Positions 1 to 5,806 of a stretch of 10,268 nucleotides of DNA are shown here, in pieces; within the stretch, counting starts at the first letter, position 1, and every line of letters begins with the position of its first letter. A program made the position numbers and the translations under genes. Origin of the DNA: Nitrospirota bacterium (GTDB taxonomy: Bacteria > Nitrospirota > CAKKRA01 > 9FT-COMBO-42-15); the NCBI GenBank assembly GCA_016195585.1, contig JACPZJ010000142.1, positions 1-10,268 of the forward strand. Direction: 5' to 3'. The notes beneath the pieces are model-generated. The model saw only the letters and a program-made list of their open reading frames with translations. It was not told the DNA's origin and made no database searches.

Positions 1-525
1 GAATCCGGTTGGCTTGACGCATTGGTAAAAGCGGCTAAGATGAGTAATGAAATTGCAGTAGTCGGCTGCAAGCTGCTTAATCATAGGAATGGGAGGATAC
101 AACACGCGGGCATATGTTTTTTTGACGATAGAGGAAGACTTAAAAGTACATATATTTATAGAGGATTCAATGCAGATAATCCTGTTGTAAACCGAGTGAG
201 AGAATTCCATGCAATCAGCAGCGATTGCATGCTTGTAAAAAAGGACGTGTTTTTAAACGTAGGTTGTTTTGATGAAAATCTATATGATGGTGAGGACATT
301 GACCTCTGCCTTAGAATACGGGAACAGGGAATGAAGGTTATCTATACACCGGAACCAATTTTTTACACTTTCAATTCACACAATTCATTTGTTTTACCAT
401 CAAAATGGGCAGGAAAAATAAAATCTGACTTAGATAGATTTCTACAGGAGGATGGTTTTTCTCTTCGTAAAAAAGATAATGCAATTTATATATCCCTGAA
501 TAAAAAGACTATAACTCATGTTTGA
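1..525 (+). CDS. Glycosyltransferase family 2, C-terminal part (5'-truncated)
   Basis: The reading frame is open from base 1 to the TGA at 523-525, so the start lies upstream of the window and about 174 residues are visible. The first residues (ESGWLDALV) match the GT-A fold region where family 2 enzymes carry a 'gWL..Lv' segment, followed by the typical 'VVGCKLLN...G.IQHAGI' strand. Further on come HAISSDCMLVKKDVF and FDENLYDGEDIDLCLRIREQG; the ED motif in the latter is the usual acceptor/base region of this family. From family knowledge, such enzymes move a sugar from a nucleotide-sugar to a lipid-linked or glycan acceptor at the cytoplasmic membrane face. The neighbours (ligase/polymerase, UDP-sugar enzymes) fit surface polysaccharide assembly. 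Donor and acceptor cannot be told. The TTG at 22 is not a credible start, because homology continues upstream of it. Confidence 0.88.
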   Translation, partial: ESGWLDALVKAAKMSNEIAVVGCKLLNHRNGRIQHAGICFFDDRGRLKSTYIYRGFNADNPVVNRVREFHAISSDCMLVKKDVFLNVGCFDENLYDGEDIDLCLRIREQGMKVIYTPEPIFYTFNSHNSFVLPSKWAGKIKSDLDRFLQEDGFSLRKKDNAIYISLNKKTITHV

Positions 526-570
526 TAGGTCATAGTCATTCCTATAATTTTTATTGTCTTATTCAAATTT

Positions 571-600
571 TTGACTTTTTTCCTGTCTTAATGTTATTAT
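571..600 (+). promoter_or_regulatory. Possible sigma-70 promoter upstream of the O-antigen ligase gene
   Basis: In the 105-bp T-rich gap after the glycosyltransferase, TTGACT (571-576) lies 18 bp before TATTAT (595-600). Each hexamer has one mismatch to TTGACA/TATAAT. The predicted start, near 606-608, would leave a leader of about 24 nt before the ATG at 631. The surroundings are AT-rich, so such matches arise by chance fairly easily. No terminator hairpin is evident in this gap, and read-through from the glycosyltransferase gene is equally possible. Confidence 0.35.
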
Positions 601-630
601 TCTATCTACGAAGTCTTTATAAAAGATATT

Positions 631-1833
631 ATGCTAAAAATAATCCTTGACAAGCGGCAGTTAATTAATCGGTTTTCTTTTATGATACTGATTTTTATCC
701 TTCCCTTTGCCCATACTATGACCCTGAGGCTTTTGGCCATTTTTATCCCTGCTTTTTTGTGGCTTCTTGATATTATTGTAAAGAAGGACTTTAGGATTAA
801 AAGGACTGCCTTTGATTTGCCGGTTCTGTTCCTTCTTGTCTGGGGATTACTCTCAACTATATTTTCTGTAGATATTAAATACAGTTTTAAGGAATACAGG
901 GGTGATATGTTGATAGGCTTTTTGCTTCTCTATTCTTCAATCAACAATATAAAAGAACGAACTGTGGAAAGAATATTGGATTTATTGGTTGTTGGTGCAG
1001 TGGTGGTTTCTATTTATGGCATATTGGAATATAAAGGCCTGATAGGTCAGATGGAGTCCCCCGGCAGGGTAGATTCTATTACACCTGATTATAATTATTT
1101 CAGCACTTATCTTATACTTGTGTTACCGATTTTATTTTACAGATTTTATATGAGCAGCGCTAAAATGAGGGCCATATATTTTTCTGTAACCCTTATAGCA
1201 GCAATCGCATTAATCCTTACCTTTACAAGGGCTGCGTGGATTGCTGCATTTGCAGAGATAGCGCTCTTTGGAATTTTTATAAACAGAAAGGTGTTGATAA
1301 TATTATTTACAGTTGTTATTATGAGTTTTATCATTATGAATTTCAAACACATGATTCCAATAACGACCTCTGAATCTTTGAAGATGCAGGTAGTCCATCC
1401 AGCATATTCCTATACCGATAGGATGGAACTCTGGAGATTTGGTATAATGCATCTGAAAGACAGGCCTGTTTTTGGCTTTGGTTATGGCAGGGCAAATTTT
1501 GCAAGGGTCTATCCAGAATTTTTCAAGAGGAGCATTTTATTATTTCACACGCACAATACATTTATAAACATCGGCCTTGAGCTCGGGATACCAGGTCTTA
1601 TCGCATTGCTCTGGCTGTTTTGGGTAATATTAAAATCACTATGGAAGGACTGGAAGGATAAATTGAATGAGAATAAGATATTGTCTTTTGCTATTTTTGT
1701 TTCTGTTGTTGGATTCTTAGTACGCATACAACTTGACCATCTTTTGGTGGATGAGATGGCATTGATGCTGTGGTTATTGGTAGGGATAGGATTTGCAATT
1801 TCAAATCAGTGGAGGTATAGAATAAAATTATGA
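631..1833 (+). CDS. O-antigen ligase / Wzy-type polymerase family membrane protein
   Basis: This 400-residue polytopic protein has about ten hydrophobic segments (for example residues 15-50, 62-80, 92-104, 116-132, 157-172, 182-197, 203-216, 220-237, 320-336, 350-366 and 376-392). TFTRAAWIA (197-205) is the Wzy_C/WaaL-type arginine motif at a membrane edge. A large loop (about 238-310) carries YTDRMELWRFGIMHLKDRP, then FGFGYG and FHTHNTFINIGLELGIPGL, which is the hallmark end of the family, with histidines 306 and 308. Family members act at the periplasmic face of the inner membrane, either polymerising undecaprenyl-PP-linked repeat units or ligating glycans to lipid A core or to proteins. 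Ligase and polymerase cannot be told apart from sequence by eye. Because pilus genes follow, a PilO/TfpW-like pilin-glycosylating ligase is an alternative, but nothing here specifically shows it. The ATG lacks a strong ribosome binding site. The TGA overlaps the next gene's ATG (ATGA), which implies coupled translation. Confidence 0.85.
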   Translation: MLKIILDKRQLINRFSFMILIFILPFAHTMTLRLLAIFIPAFLWLLDIIVKKDFRIKRTAFDLPVLFLLVWGLLSTIFSVDIKYSFKEYRGDMLIGFLLLYSSINNIKERTVERILDLLVVGAVVVSIYGILEYKGLIGQMESPGRVDSITPDYNYFSTYLILVLPILFYRFYMSSAKMRAIYFSVTLIAAIALILTFTRAAWIAAFAEIALFGIFINRKVLIILFTVVIMSFIIMNFKHMIPITTSESLKMQVVHPAYSYTDRMELWRFGIMHLKDRPVFGFGYGRANFARVYPEFFKRSILLFHTHNTFINIGLELGIPGLIALLWLFWVILKSLWKDWKDKLNENKILSFAIFVSVVGFLVRIQLDHLLVDEMALMLWLLVGIGFAISNQWRYRIKL

Positions 1834-2765
1834 GGATATTAATTACAGGCGGTGCAGGTTTTATTGGTTCGCATCTTTGCGACAAGCTTCTTTCTGAGGG
1901 CCATGAGGTTATTTGTATGGATAACCTTATAACAGGCGATACAGCAAATATTGCCCACATAAGGGACAAGAGATTTTCATTTATCCATTATGATGTAACA
2001 AACTATATTTACGCGGATGGCAAGATAGACGCCATACTCCATTTTGCAAGCCCTGCAAGCCCGATTGATTATCTTGAGCTTCCCATACAGACCTTGAAGG
2101 TCGGCTCCCTCGGCACGCACAAGGCCCTCGGCCTTGCAAAGGAAAAAGGCGCAAGATTTCTCCTTGCCTCAACATCAGAGGTTTACGGCGACCCCCTTAT
2201 ACACCCTCAAAAGGAGGACTACTGGGGAAATGTCAACCCAATCGGCCCAAGGGGTGTATATGATGAGGCAAAGAGGTTTGCAGAGGCAATTACAATGGCA
2301 TATCATCGGTATCATAAAGTTGATACAAGAATAGTGCGTATATTTAATACCTATGGCCCAAGGATGCGTATAAGAGACGGCCGTGCTATCCCTACATTTA
2401 TCAGCCAGGCATTAAAGAATGAGGATGTTACTGTGTTTGGCGACGGCTCACAGACAAGGAGTGTCTGTTATGCCTCTGGCCTTGTGGACGGTATTTACAG
2501 GCTTCTTATGTCAGATATTACAACACCTGTTAATCTTGGAAATCCTCACGAAATGACCCTTCTAACTATGGCTGAAGAGGTTATAAAGATGACCGGCAGC
2601 AAAAGCAAGGTTGTGTTTAAACCCCTACCAGAGGACGACCCAAAGGTCCGCCAGCCTGATATTGCAAAGGCAAAGTCACTATTAGACTGGGAGCCGAAGG
2701 TCGGTCTTGAAGAGGGGTTGAAAGAGACAATAGCTTATTTTAAAAAGAAATTAAAAAATGAGTAA
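1830..2765 (+). CDS. uxs: UDP-glucuronate decarboxylase (UDP-xylose synthase), extended SDR
   Basis: Predicted to convert UDP-glucuronate to UDP-xylose plus CO2 in the cytoplasm through a 4-keto intermediate, using tightly bound NAD. The 311-residue length is normal for the family. The N-terminal Rossmann motif GGAGFIGSH (7-15) is followed by acidic D31. The UXS-specific segment SPASPIDYLELPIQTLKVGS (74-93) precedes STSEVYGDP (114-122). Then come NPIGPRGVYDEAKR (136-149, with Y144 and K148 of the YxxxK pair) and IFNTYGPRM (171-179). T115, E117, Y144 and R274 correspond, with a constant offset of three, to the active-site Thr118, Glu120, Tyr147 and Arg277 that I recall for human UXS1. One oddity is YASGLVDG at 214-221, where relatives normally have Y-V-x-D-L-V: the conserved Asp is Gly217. 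The gene starts inside the ligase stop codon; a GGAGG at 1811-1815 is rather far (14 nt) from the ATG. Paralogues such as dTDP-glucose dehydratases are less likely given the UXS signature. Confidence 0.92.
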   Translation: MRILITGGAGFIGSHLCDKLLSEGHEVICMDNLITGDTANIAHIRDKRFSFIHYDVTNYIYADGKIDAILHFASPASPIDYLELPIQTLKVGSLGTHKALGLAKEKGARFLLASTSEVYGDPLIHPQKEDYWGNVNPIGPRGVYDEAKRFAEAITMAYHRYHKVDTRIVRIFNTYGPRMRIRDGRAIPTFISQALKNEDVTVFGDGSQTRSVCYASGLVDGIYRLLMSDITTPVNLGNPHEMTLLTMAEEVIKMTGSKSKVVFKPLPEDDPKVRQPDIAKAKSLLDWEPKVGLEEGLKETIAYFKKKLKNE

Positions 2766-2891
2766 AATTCTAAGCACTAAATTCTAAACAATATTAAATG
2801 ACAAAATTTAAAAACAGTCTTGAACATTTGAATTTGCAATTTTGAATTTGTTTGGGATTTAGATATTAGGATTTGGGATTTGTCATTGACT
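2766..2891. repeat. AT-rich degenerate palindromic intergenic element
   Basis: The spacer between the two sugar-nucleotide genes is built from variants of ATTCTAA, CAAATT, GAATTTG and GGGATTTGG words. AATGACAAA (2797-2805) is the exact reverse complement of TTTGTCATT (2879-2887), enclosing about 73 bp. Inside are further complementary words, such as AAATTT/GAATTTG and TTGAACATTTGAATTTG. This is the type of 'ctaaattctaaat...ggatttgggattt' filler that I recall from intergenic regions of many metagenome-derived bacterial genomes, and it is probably a non-coding dispersed repeat. No ORF, IS end or clear promoter was seen in it. Nothing shows a function, although a transcript could fold into a long weak hairpin. 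Confidence 0.6.
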
Positions 2892-2894
2892 TTT

Positions 2895-2902
2895 AAAGGA
2901 GG
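2895..2902 (+). promoter_or_regulatory. Strong Shine-Dalgarno site fixing a GTG start
   Basis: AAAGGAGG ends 6 nt before the GTG at 2909. It is the best ribosome binding site in the window and sets the start of the GalE-like gene at GTG rather than at any internal ATG. The encoded N-terminus (MKILVTGGAGFIG) is the expected first strand of the Rossmann fold. Confidence 0.85.
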
Positions 2903-2908
2903 TTTACA

Positions 2909-3832
2909 GTGAAGATACTTGTTACCGGCGGTGCAGGGTTTATTGGTTCGCATATTGTGGATAGACTTATTGAAGAGGGGCATGAGGTTGTCGTCGTAGA
3001 TAACCTTGTTGCAGGTAAAAAGAAAAATATAAATGAAAAGGCAGGTTTTTATAAAGTGGATATATGTTCATCAAAATTGGAGAAGATATTCAAGAAAGAG
3101 AAACCTGACTTGGTCAATCATCATGCTGCCCAGATAGATGTAAGAAAGTCTGTTTCTGACCCTGTTTATGATGCAGAGGTGAATATCCTCGGCATGATAA
3201 ACCTCCTGCAATGCTGTATTAAATATAGTGTAAGAAAGGTAATATTTGCCTCATCAGGCGGCGCAATCTATGGTGAGCAGGAATCTTTTCCAGCAACTGA
3301 AAATCACCCGTTAAGGCCTGTGAGCCCCTATGGTATTGGAAAACTAACAGGGGAGAAGTATCTATATTACTATAAGATCAATTATGGCCTTGATTATGTG
3401 AACCTGAGGTATGCAAATGTATACGGCCCGAGGCAGGATCCCTTTGGAGAGGCAGGTGTGGTTGCCATATTTGCAAATAAGCTGTTAAATGGCGAGCAGC
3501 CTGTTATAAATGGCAATGGAAATCAGACAAGGGACTATGTATTTGTAGAGGATGTGGTAGAGGCGAACATGGCTGTTATGCAGAAAGGGACGGCTGAAGC
3601 CTATAATGTAGGCACAGGCAGGGAGACATCGGTGAATGAGCTTTTCAGGCATCTTGTTGATATAACAGGGGCTAATGTTAAGGAGATACACGGCCCGGAG
3701 AAGAAGGGCGAGCAATTGCGAAGTGTGCTTGATTATGGTAAAATTAGCAAAGAATTTGAATGGGAGCCGAGGGTGTCCATTGAAGAGGGACTTAAAAAGG
3801 CAGTAAACTATTTTAAAAACAATAAGTTGTAA
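2909..3832 (+). CDS. GalE-like UDP-hexose 4-epimerase, NAD-dependent extended SDR
   Basis: This 307-residue cytoplasmic enzyme probably interconverts UDP-glucose/UDP-galactose, their N-acetyl forms or a uronic acid pair. The glycine-rich NAD motif TGGAGFIGSH occupies 6-15 and D31 ends the second strand. HHAAQIDVRKSV (71-82) is the typical 'HlAAq..v..Sv' segment. FASSGGAIYGE (113-123) and SPYGIGKLTGEKY (139-151) give the Ser and the Y141/K145 catalytic pair. LRYANVYGPRQ (166-176) and NGNGNQTRDYVFVEDV (201-216) complete the family pattern. The exact substrate depends on binding-pocket residues that cannot be judged by eye; archaeal/bacterial 'GalE2' types share this signature. It shares the SDR fold with the preceding gene, but the two have clearly different active-site motifs and are not a recent duplication. 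It has its own strong ribosome binding site, and no terminator was seen on either side. It probably supplies a sugar for the same glycan. Confidence 0.88.
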   Translation: MKILVTGGAGFIGSHIVDRLIEEGHEVVVVDNLVAGKKKNINEKAGFYKVDICSSKLEKIFKKEKPDLVNHHAAQIDVRKSVSDPVYDAEVNILGMINLLQCCIKYSVRKVIFASSGGAIYGEQESFPATENHPLRPVSPYGIGKLTGEKYLYYYKINYGLDYVNLRYANVYGPRQDPFGEAGVVAIFANKLLNGEQPVINGNGNQTRDYVFVEDVVEANMAVMQKGTAEAYNVGTGRETSVNELFRHLVDITGANVKEIHGPEKKGEQLRSVLDYGKISKEFEWEPRVSIEEGLKKAVNYFKNNKL

Positions 3833-3838
3833 ATATTT

Positions 3839-3848
3839 GGCTAAAGGC
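3839..3848 (+). repeat. GGCTAAAGGC decamer, copy 1 (before pilB)
   Basis: GGCTAAAGGC lies in the 33-bp gap between the epimerase stop and the pilB ATG. The same decamer recurs exactly before the small pilin gene (7029-7038), and as its reverse complement before pilC (5651-5660). It may be a scrap of a dispersed repeat rather than a regulatory site. The adjacent GTAGGGG (3851-3857) could act as a ribosome binding site for pilB, 8 nt from its ATG. Confidence 0.45.
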
Positions 3849-3865
3849 TTGTAGGGGTTTATTCC

Positions 3866-5569
3866 ATGGCAGTACCTTTACAAAAAAAGAAGATGCTCGG
3901 CGAGATGCTGATAGCCGAGGGCATTATTACCCGCGATCAGCTTGAGAAGGCCCTTGCCGAGCAGAAGCTCCATGGCGGTAGGCTGGGCGCTGTCCTTCGC
4001 AGCATGGGCTATGTAACAGAAGAAGATATTATAAAGGTTCTGGGCAAGCAGATGGGCATCTCCCACATGGCCCTTGATAATATAATTGTAGACCCGCAGA
4101 TCGTAAAGATGATACCAGAGACTGTAGCGAGAAGATACCAGGTAATCCCATTATATAAGAAGGGGAATATTATTACCCTCGCTATGGTTGACCCTTTGAA
4201 TGTCTTTGCAATAGACGATATACGGCGGATGACAGGCTGTGACATTCAGGTAGTAGTCAGCACTGAGAGGGATGTCTTAAGGGCAATAGAGCGTTTCACC
4301 ACAGTTACTACATCAATGCAGGAGGCAATGAAGGATTTTTCTGCTCAGATAATAACAGAAGATGCTGCGGAAAGACCGCAGCTAACTGTTGAGACATCTG
4401 CTGAAGATGCCCCTGTTGTAAAGTTTGTAAATATGGTAATCACTCAGGCAGTGCGCGATGACGCAAGTGATATACATATTGAGCCTGAGGCGGACAGCCT
4501 GAGGATCAGATACAGGGTGGATGGGATTTTGCATGAGGTAATGGCCCCGCCAAAACACCTTCAGGCAGGCATCAGTTCAAGGATAAAGATATTGTCAAAT
4601 CTGGATATTTCAGAAAAGAGGCTGCCTCAGGATGGAAGGTTTGAGATGAAGATAGGCGAGAAGGATTTTGATTTCAGGGTTTCAACCCTTCCAACTATTT
4701 TTGGCGAGAAGGTCGTTATGAGGCTCCTTGATAAAAGCTCTATCCTCCCCGGCCTTAATGAACTGGGATTTTCCACAGCAGGTTTGAATAAATTTAAAAA
4801 GATGATTACAAAACCCTATGGATTTATACTCCTCAGCGGGCCGACGGGCAGCGGTAAGACAACTACCCTTTATTCCGCGCTCAGCACAATAAATTCAAAG
4901 CAAAAAAATATAATAACAATAGAAGACCCTGTTGAATACCAGCTTAAGACTGTGAATCAGGTGCAGATAAATCCAAAGGCAGGTCTTACATTTGCAAACG
5001 GCCTACGTTCTATATTAAGGCAGGACCCTGATATAATAATGGTCGGCGAGATCAGGGATAAGGAGACAGCAGTCATTGCAATACAGGCGGCCTTAACAGG
5101 CCACCTGGTATTTTCAACCTTACACACAAATGACGCGCCGGGGGCAGTGGCAAGACTTATTGACATGGGGATAGAGCCTTTCCTCATTGCCTCGTCTCTT
5201 ATGATAGTAGTCGGCCAGCGCCTGTTGAGAAAGGTCTGCCTGAAATGCAAAAGGGTATATAAACCTTCACCGGAGCTTATAAAAGAATTGAGGCTCTCAG
5301 AGATGAAAGACATTACCTTTGTAGAGGGTGAAGGCTGTCATGAGTGCAGGGGCACAGGTTATTCAGGAAGGATTGCTATATATGAGGTATTGACAATTGA
5401 TGAGGCTATAAGAAATCTGATTATTACAAAGGCATCATCTACAACTATACGGGCTACTGCCCTTAAATCAGGTTTTATTGGTTTAAGGGAGGAGGGCCTT
5501 GAAAAGGCTATAAAAGGAATCACAACACTTGAAGAGGTCATGAGAATAACTCCGGAGATTGAGGAGTAG
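3866..5569 (+). CDS. pilB: Type IV pilus assembly (extension) ATPase PilB
   Basis: This is a cytoplasmic hexameric ATPase that powers pilin polymerisation; 567 residues is usual for PilB. The N-terminal MshEN-type domain (about 9-145) has two tandem RLG...G...L..Q-like modules: MLGEMLIAEGIITRDQLEKAL ends near Q33, and RLGAVLRSMGYVTEED spans 39-54 with Q62. In this family such modules bind c-di-GMP. The ATPase domain has Walker A GPTGSGKTT (325-333), the Asp box TIEDPVE (351-357), Walker B DPDIIMVGEIRD (387-398, catalytic E395) and the His box TGHLVFSTLHTNDA (411-424). Two CxxC pairs (C458/C461 and C491/C494) form the zinc site typical of PilB/GspE extension ATPases and absent from the retraction ATPase PilT. 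GspE of a type II secretion system is the main alternative. The neighbouring pilC and PilS/R-like regulators favour a pilus, but no secretin or gsp gene is visible to decide. The TAG stop falls inside the repeat element that follows. Confidence 0.93.
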   Translation: MAVPLQKKKMLGEMLIAEGIITRDQLEKALAEQKLHGGRLGAVLRSMGYVTEEDIIKVLGKQMGISHMALDNIIVDPQIVKMIPETVARRYQVIPLYKKGNIITLAMVDPLNVFAIDDIRRMTGCDIQVVVSTERDVLRAIERFTTVTTSMQEAMKDFSAQIITEDAAERPQLTVETSAEDAPVVKFVNMVITQAVRDDASDIHIEPEADSLRIRYRVDGILHEVMAPPKHLQAGISSRIKILSNLDISEKRLPQDGRFEMKIGEKDFDFRVSTLPTIFGEKVVMRLLDKSSILPGLNELGFSTAGLNKFKKMITKPYGFILLSGPTGSGKTTTLYSALSTINSKQKNIITIEDPVEYQLKTVNQVQINPKAGLTFANGLRSILRQDPDIIMVGEIRDKETAVIAIQAALTGHLVFSTLHTNDAPGAVARLIDMGIEPFLIASSLMIVVGQRLLRKVCLKCKRVYKPSPELIKELRLSEMKDITFVEGEGCHECRGTGYSGRIAIYEVLTIDEAIRNLIITKASSTTIRATALKSGFIGLREEGLEKAIKGITTLEEVMRITPEIEE

Positions 5570-5591
5570 GGGCGAATCTTGTATTCGCCCC
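5569..5591. repeat. Perfect 9-bp hairpin with CTTGT loop (left end of element)
   Basis: GGGGCGAAT (5569-5577) pairs perfectly with ATTCGCCCC (5583-5591) around a CTTGT loop (5578-5582). It starts at the last base of the pilB stop codon. No T-tract follows, so it is not a canonical intrinsic terminator. As RNA it could protect the pilB 3' end or pause polymerase. Confidence 0.7.
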
Positions 5592-5650
5592 AGTGAGGGC
5601 AGAAGGCATTGGTATCTGTATCGGCTTTAACCTTTTGCCCTTAGCCGTTT

Positions 5651-5660
5651 GCCTTTAGCC
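5651..5660 (-). repeat. GGCTAAAGGC decamer, copy 2 (inverted, between pilB and pilC)
   Basis: GCCTTTAGCC is the reverse complement of the decamer found before pilB and before the small pilin gene. It lies in the middle of the 140-bp element among related words (TTAGCCGTTTGCC), which suggests that the decamer is part of a degenerate dispersed repeat. Confidence 0.45.
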
Positions 5661-5680
5661 ATTTAAATAAGCCCCAGTGA

Positions 5681-5712
5681 GGGCGATCACAAGGATCGCC
5701 CCTACAATTTTT
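5681..5712 (+). terminator. Hairpin with ACAAG loop plus downstream T-run, possible weak terminator
   Basis: GGGCGATC (5681-5688) pairs with GATCGCCC (5694-5701) around loop ACAAG (5689-5693). After CTACAA come five Ts (5708-5712). The stem is short (8 bp) and the T-run starts 6 nt after it, so termination would be inefficient at best. A transcript break here would agree with the separate promoter just before pilC. The stem is also the right end of the 140-bp element, so terminator activity may be incidental. Confidence 0.35.
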
Positions 5713-5768
5713 ATCCCCCCATTTTCTCCTTCTTTAATCCTTTCTTTTTGTTCTTATTTTCCATAACT

Positions 5769-5797
5769 TTGACATAACTTATCCCCTTTGATATACT
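5769..5797 (+). promoter_or_regulatory. Consensus-like sigma-70 promoter for pilC, nearly leaderless
   Basis: TTGACA (5769-5774), a perfect -35 box, is separated by exactly 17 bp from TATACT (5792-5797), a -10 box with one mismatch to TATAAT. The -10 ends only 9 nt before the pilC ATG (5807), so initiation 6-8 nt downstream would give a 5' leader of about 1-4 nt. No Shine-Dalgarno sequence precedes the ATG, which fits leaderless or very short-leader translation. It would uncouple pilC and the downstream pilin/regulator genes from pilB. Confidence 0.68.
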
Positions 5798-5806
5798 TTA
5801 AATATT

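Larger units (their letters stand above)
5566..5705. repeat. 140-bp palindrome-ended element (MITE-like) overlapping the pilB stop
   Basis: The segment begins with GTAGGGGCGA (5566-5575) and ends with its exact reverse complement TCGCCCCTAC (5696-5705). Each end carries a hairpin, and the 35-bp left unit (5566-5600) and 35-bp right unit (5671-5705, read on the minus strand) are diverged inverted copies. A 14-bp direct repeat GCCCCAGTGAGGGC occurs at 5587-5600 and 5671-5684. The middle contains degenerate TTAGCC/TTTGCC words. There is no ORF or transposase and no obvious target-site duplication. The first GTAG contributes the TAG stop of pilB, so the element appears to have landed at, or created, the 3' end of pilB. 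I cannot tell whether it is mobile. The rest of the gap to pilC (5706-5806) is T-rich and holds the promoter listed separately. Confidence 0.7.

Noticed and set aside
1146..1969. Minus-strand ORFs opposite the ligase and UXS genes (1146-1352, 1545-1727, 1691-1969)
   Set aside because: They lie antisense to well-supported genes, show no family motifs and have the composition expected of shadow frames.
2134..2334. Plus-strand 66-codon ORF inside the UXS gene
   Set aside because: It is an alternative frame of a gene with a full set of catalytic motifs, and its product has no recognisable domain.
2909..3832. Recent tandem duplication of the two SDR genes
   Set aside because: Only the N-terminal Rossmann motif is closely similar. 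Active-site and C-terminal signatures place them in different SDR subfamilies.
4957..5313. 118-codon minus-strand ORF opposite pilB
   Set aside because: It is the longest antisense frame, but it overlaps the Walker B and His box coding region of pilB and has no motif or ribosome binding site of note.
5566..5705. CRISPR-like array or attachment site between pilB and pilC
   Set aside because: The repeats are two diverged inverted units with a single 14-bp direct repeat. There are no regularly spaced repeats or spacers, and no cas or integrase gene.
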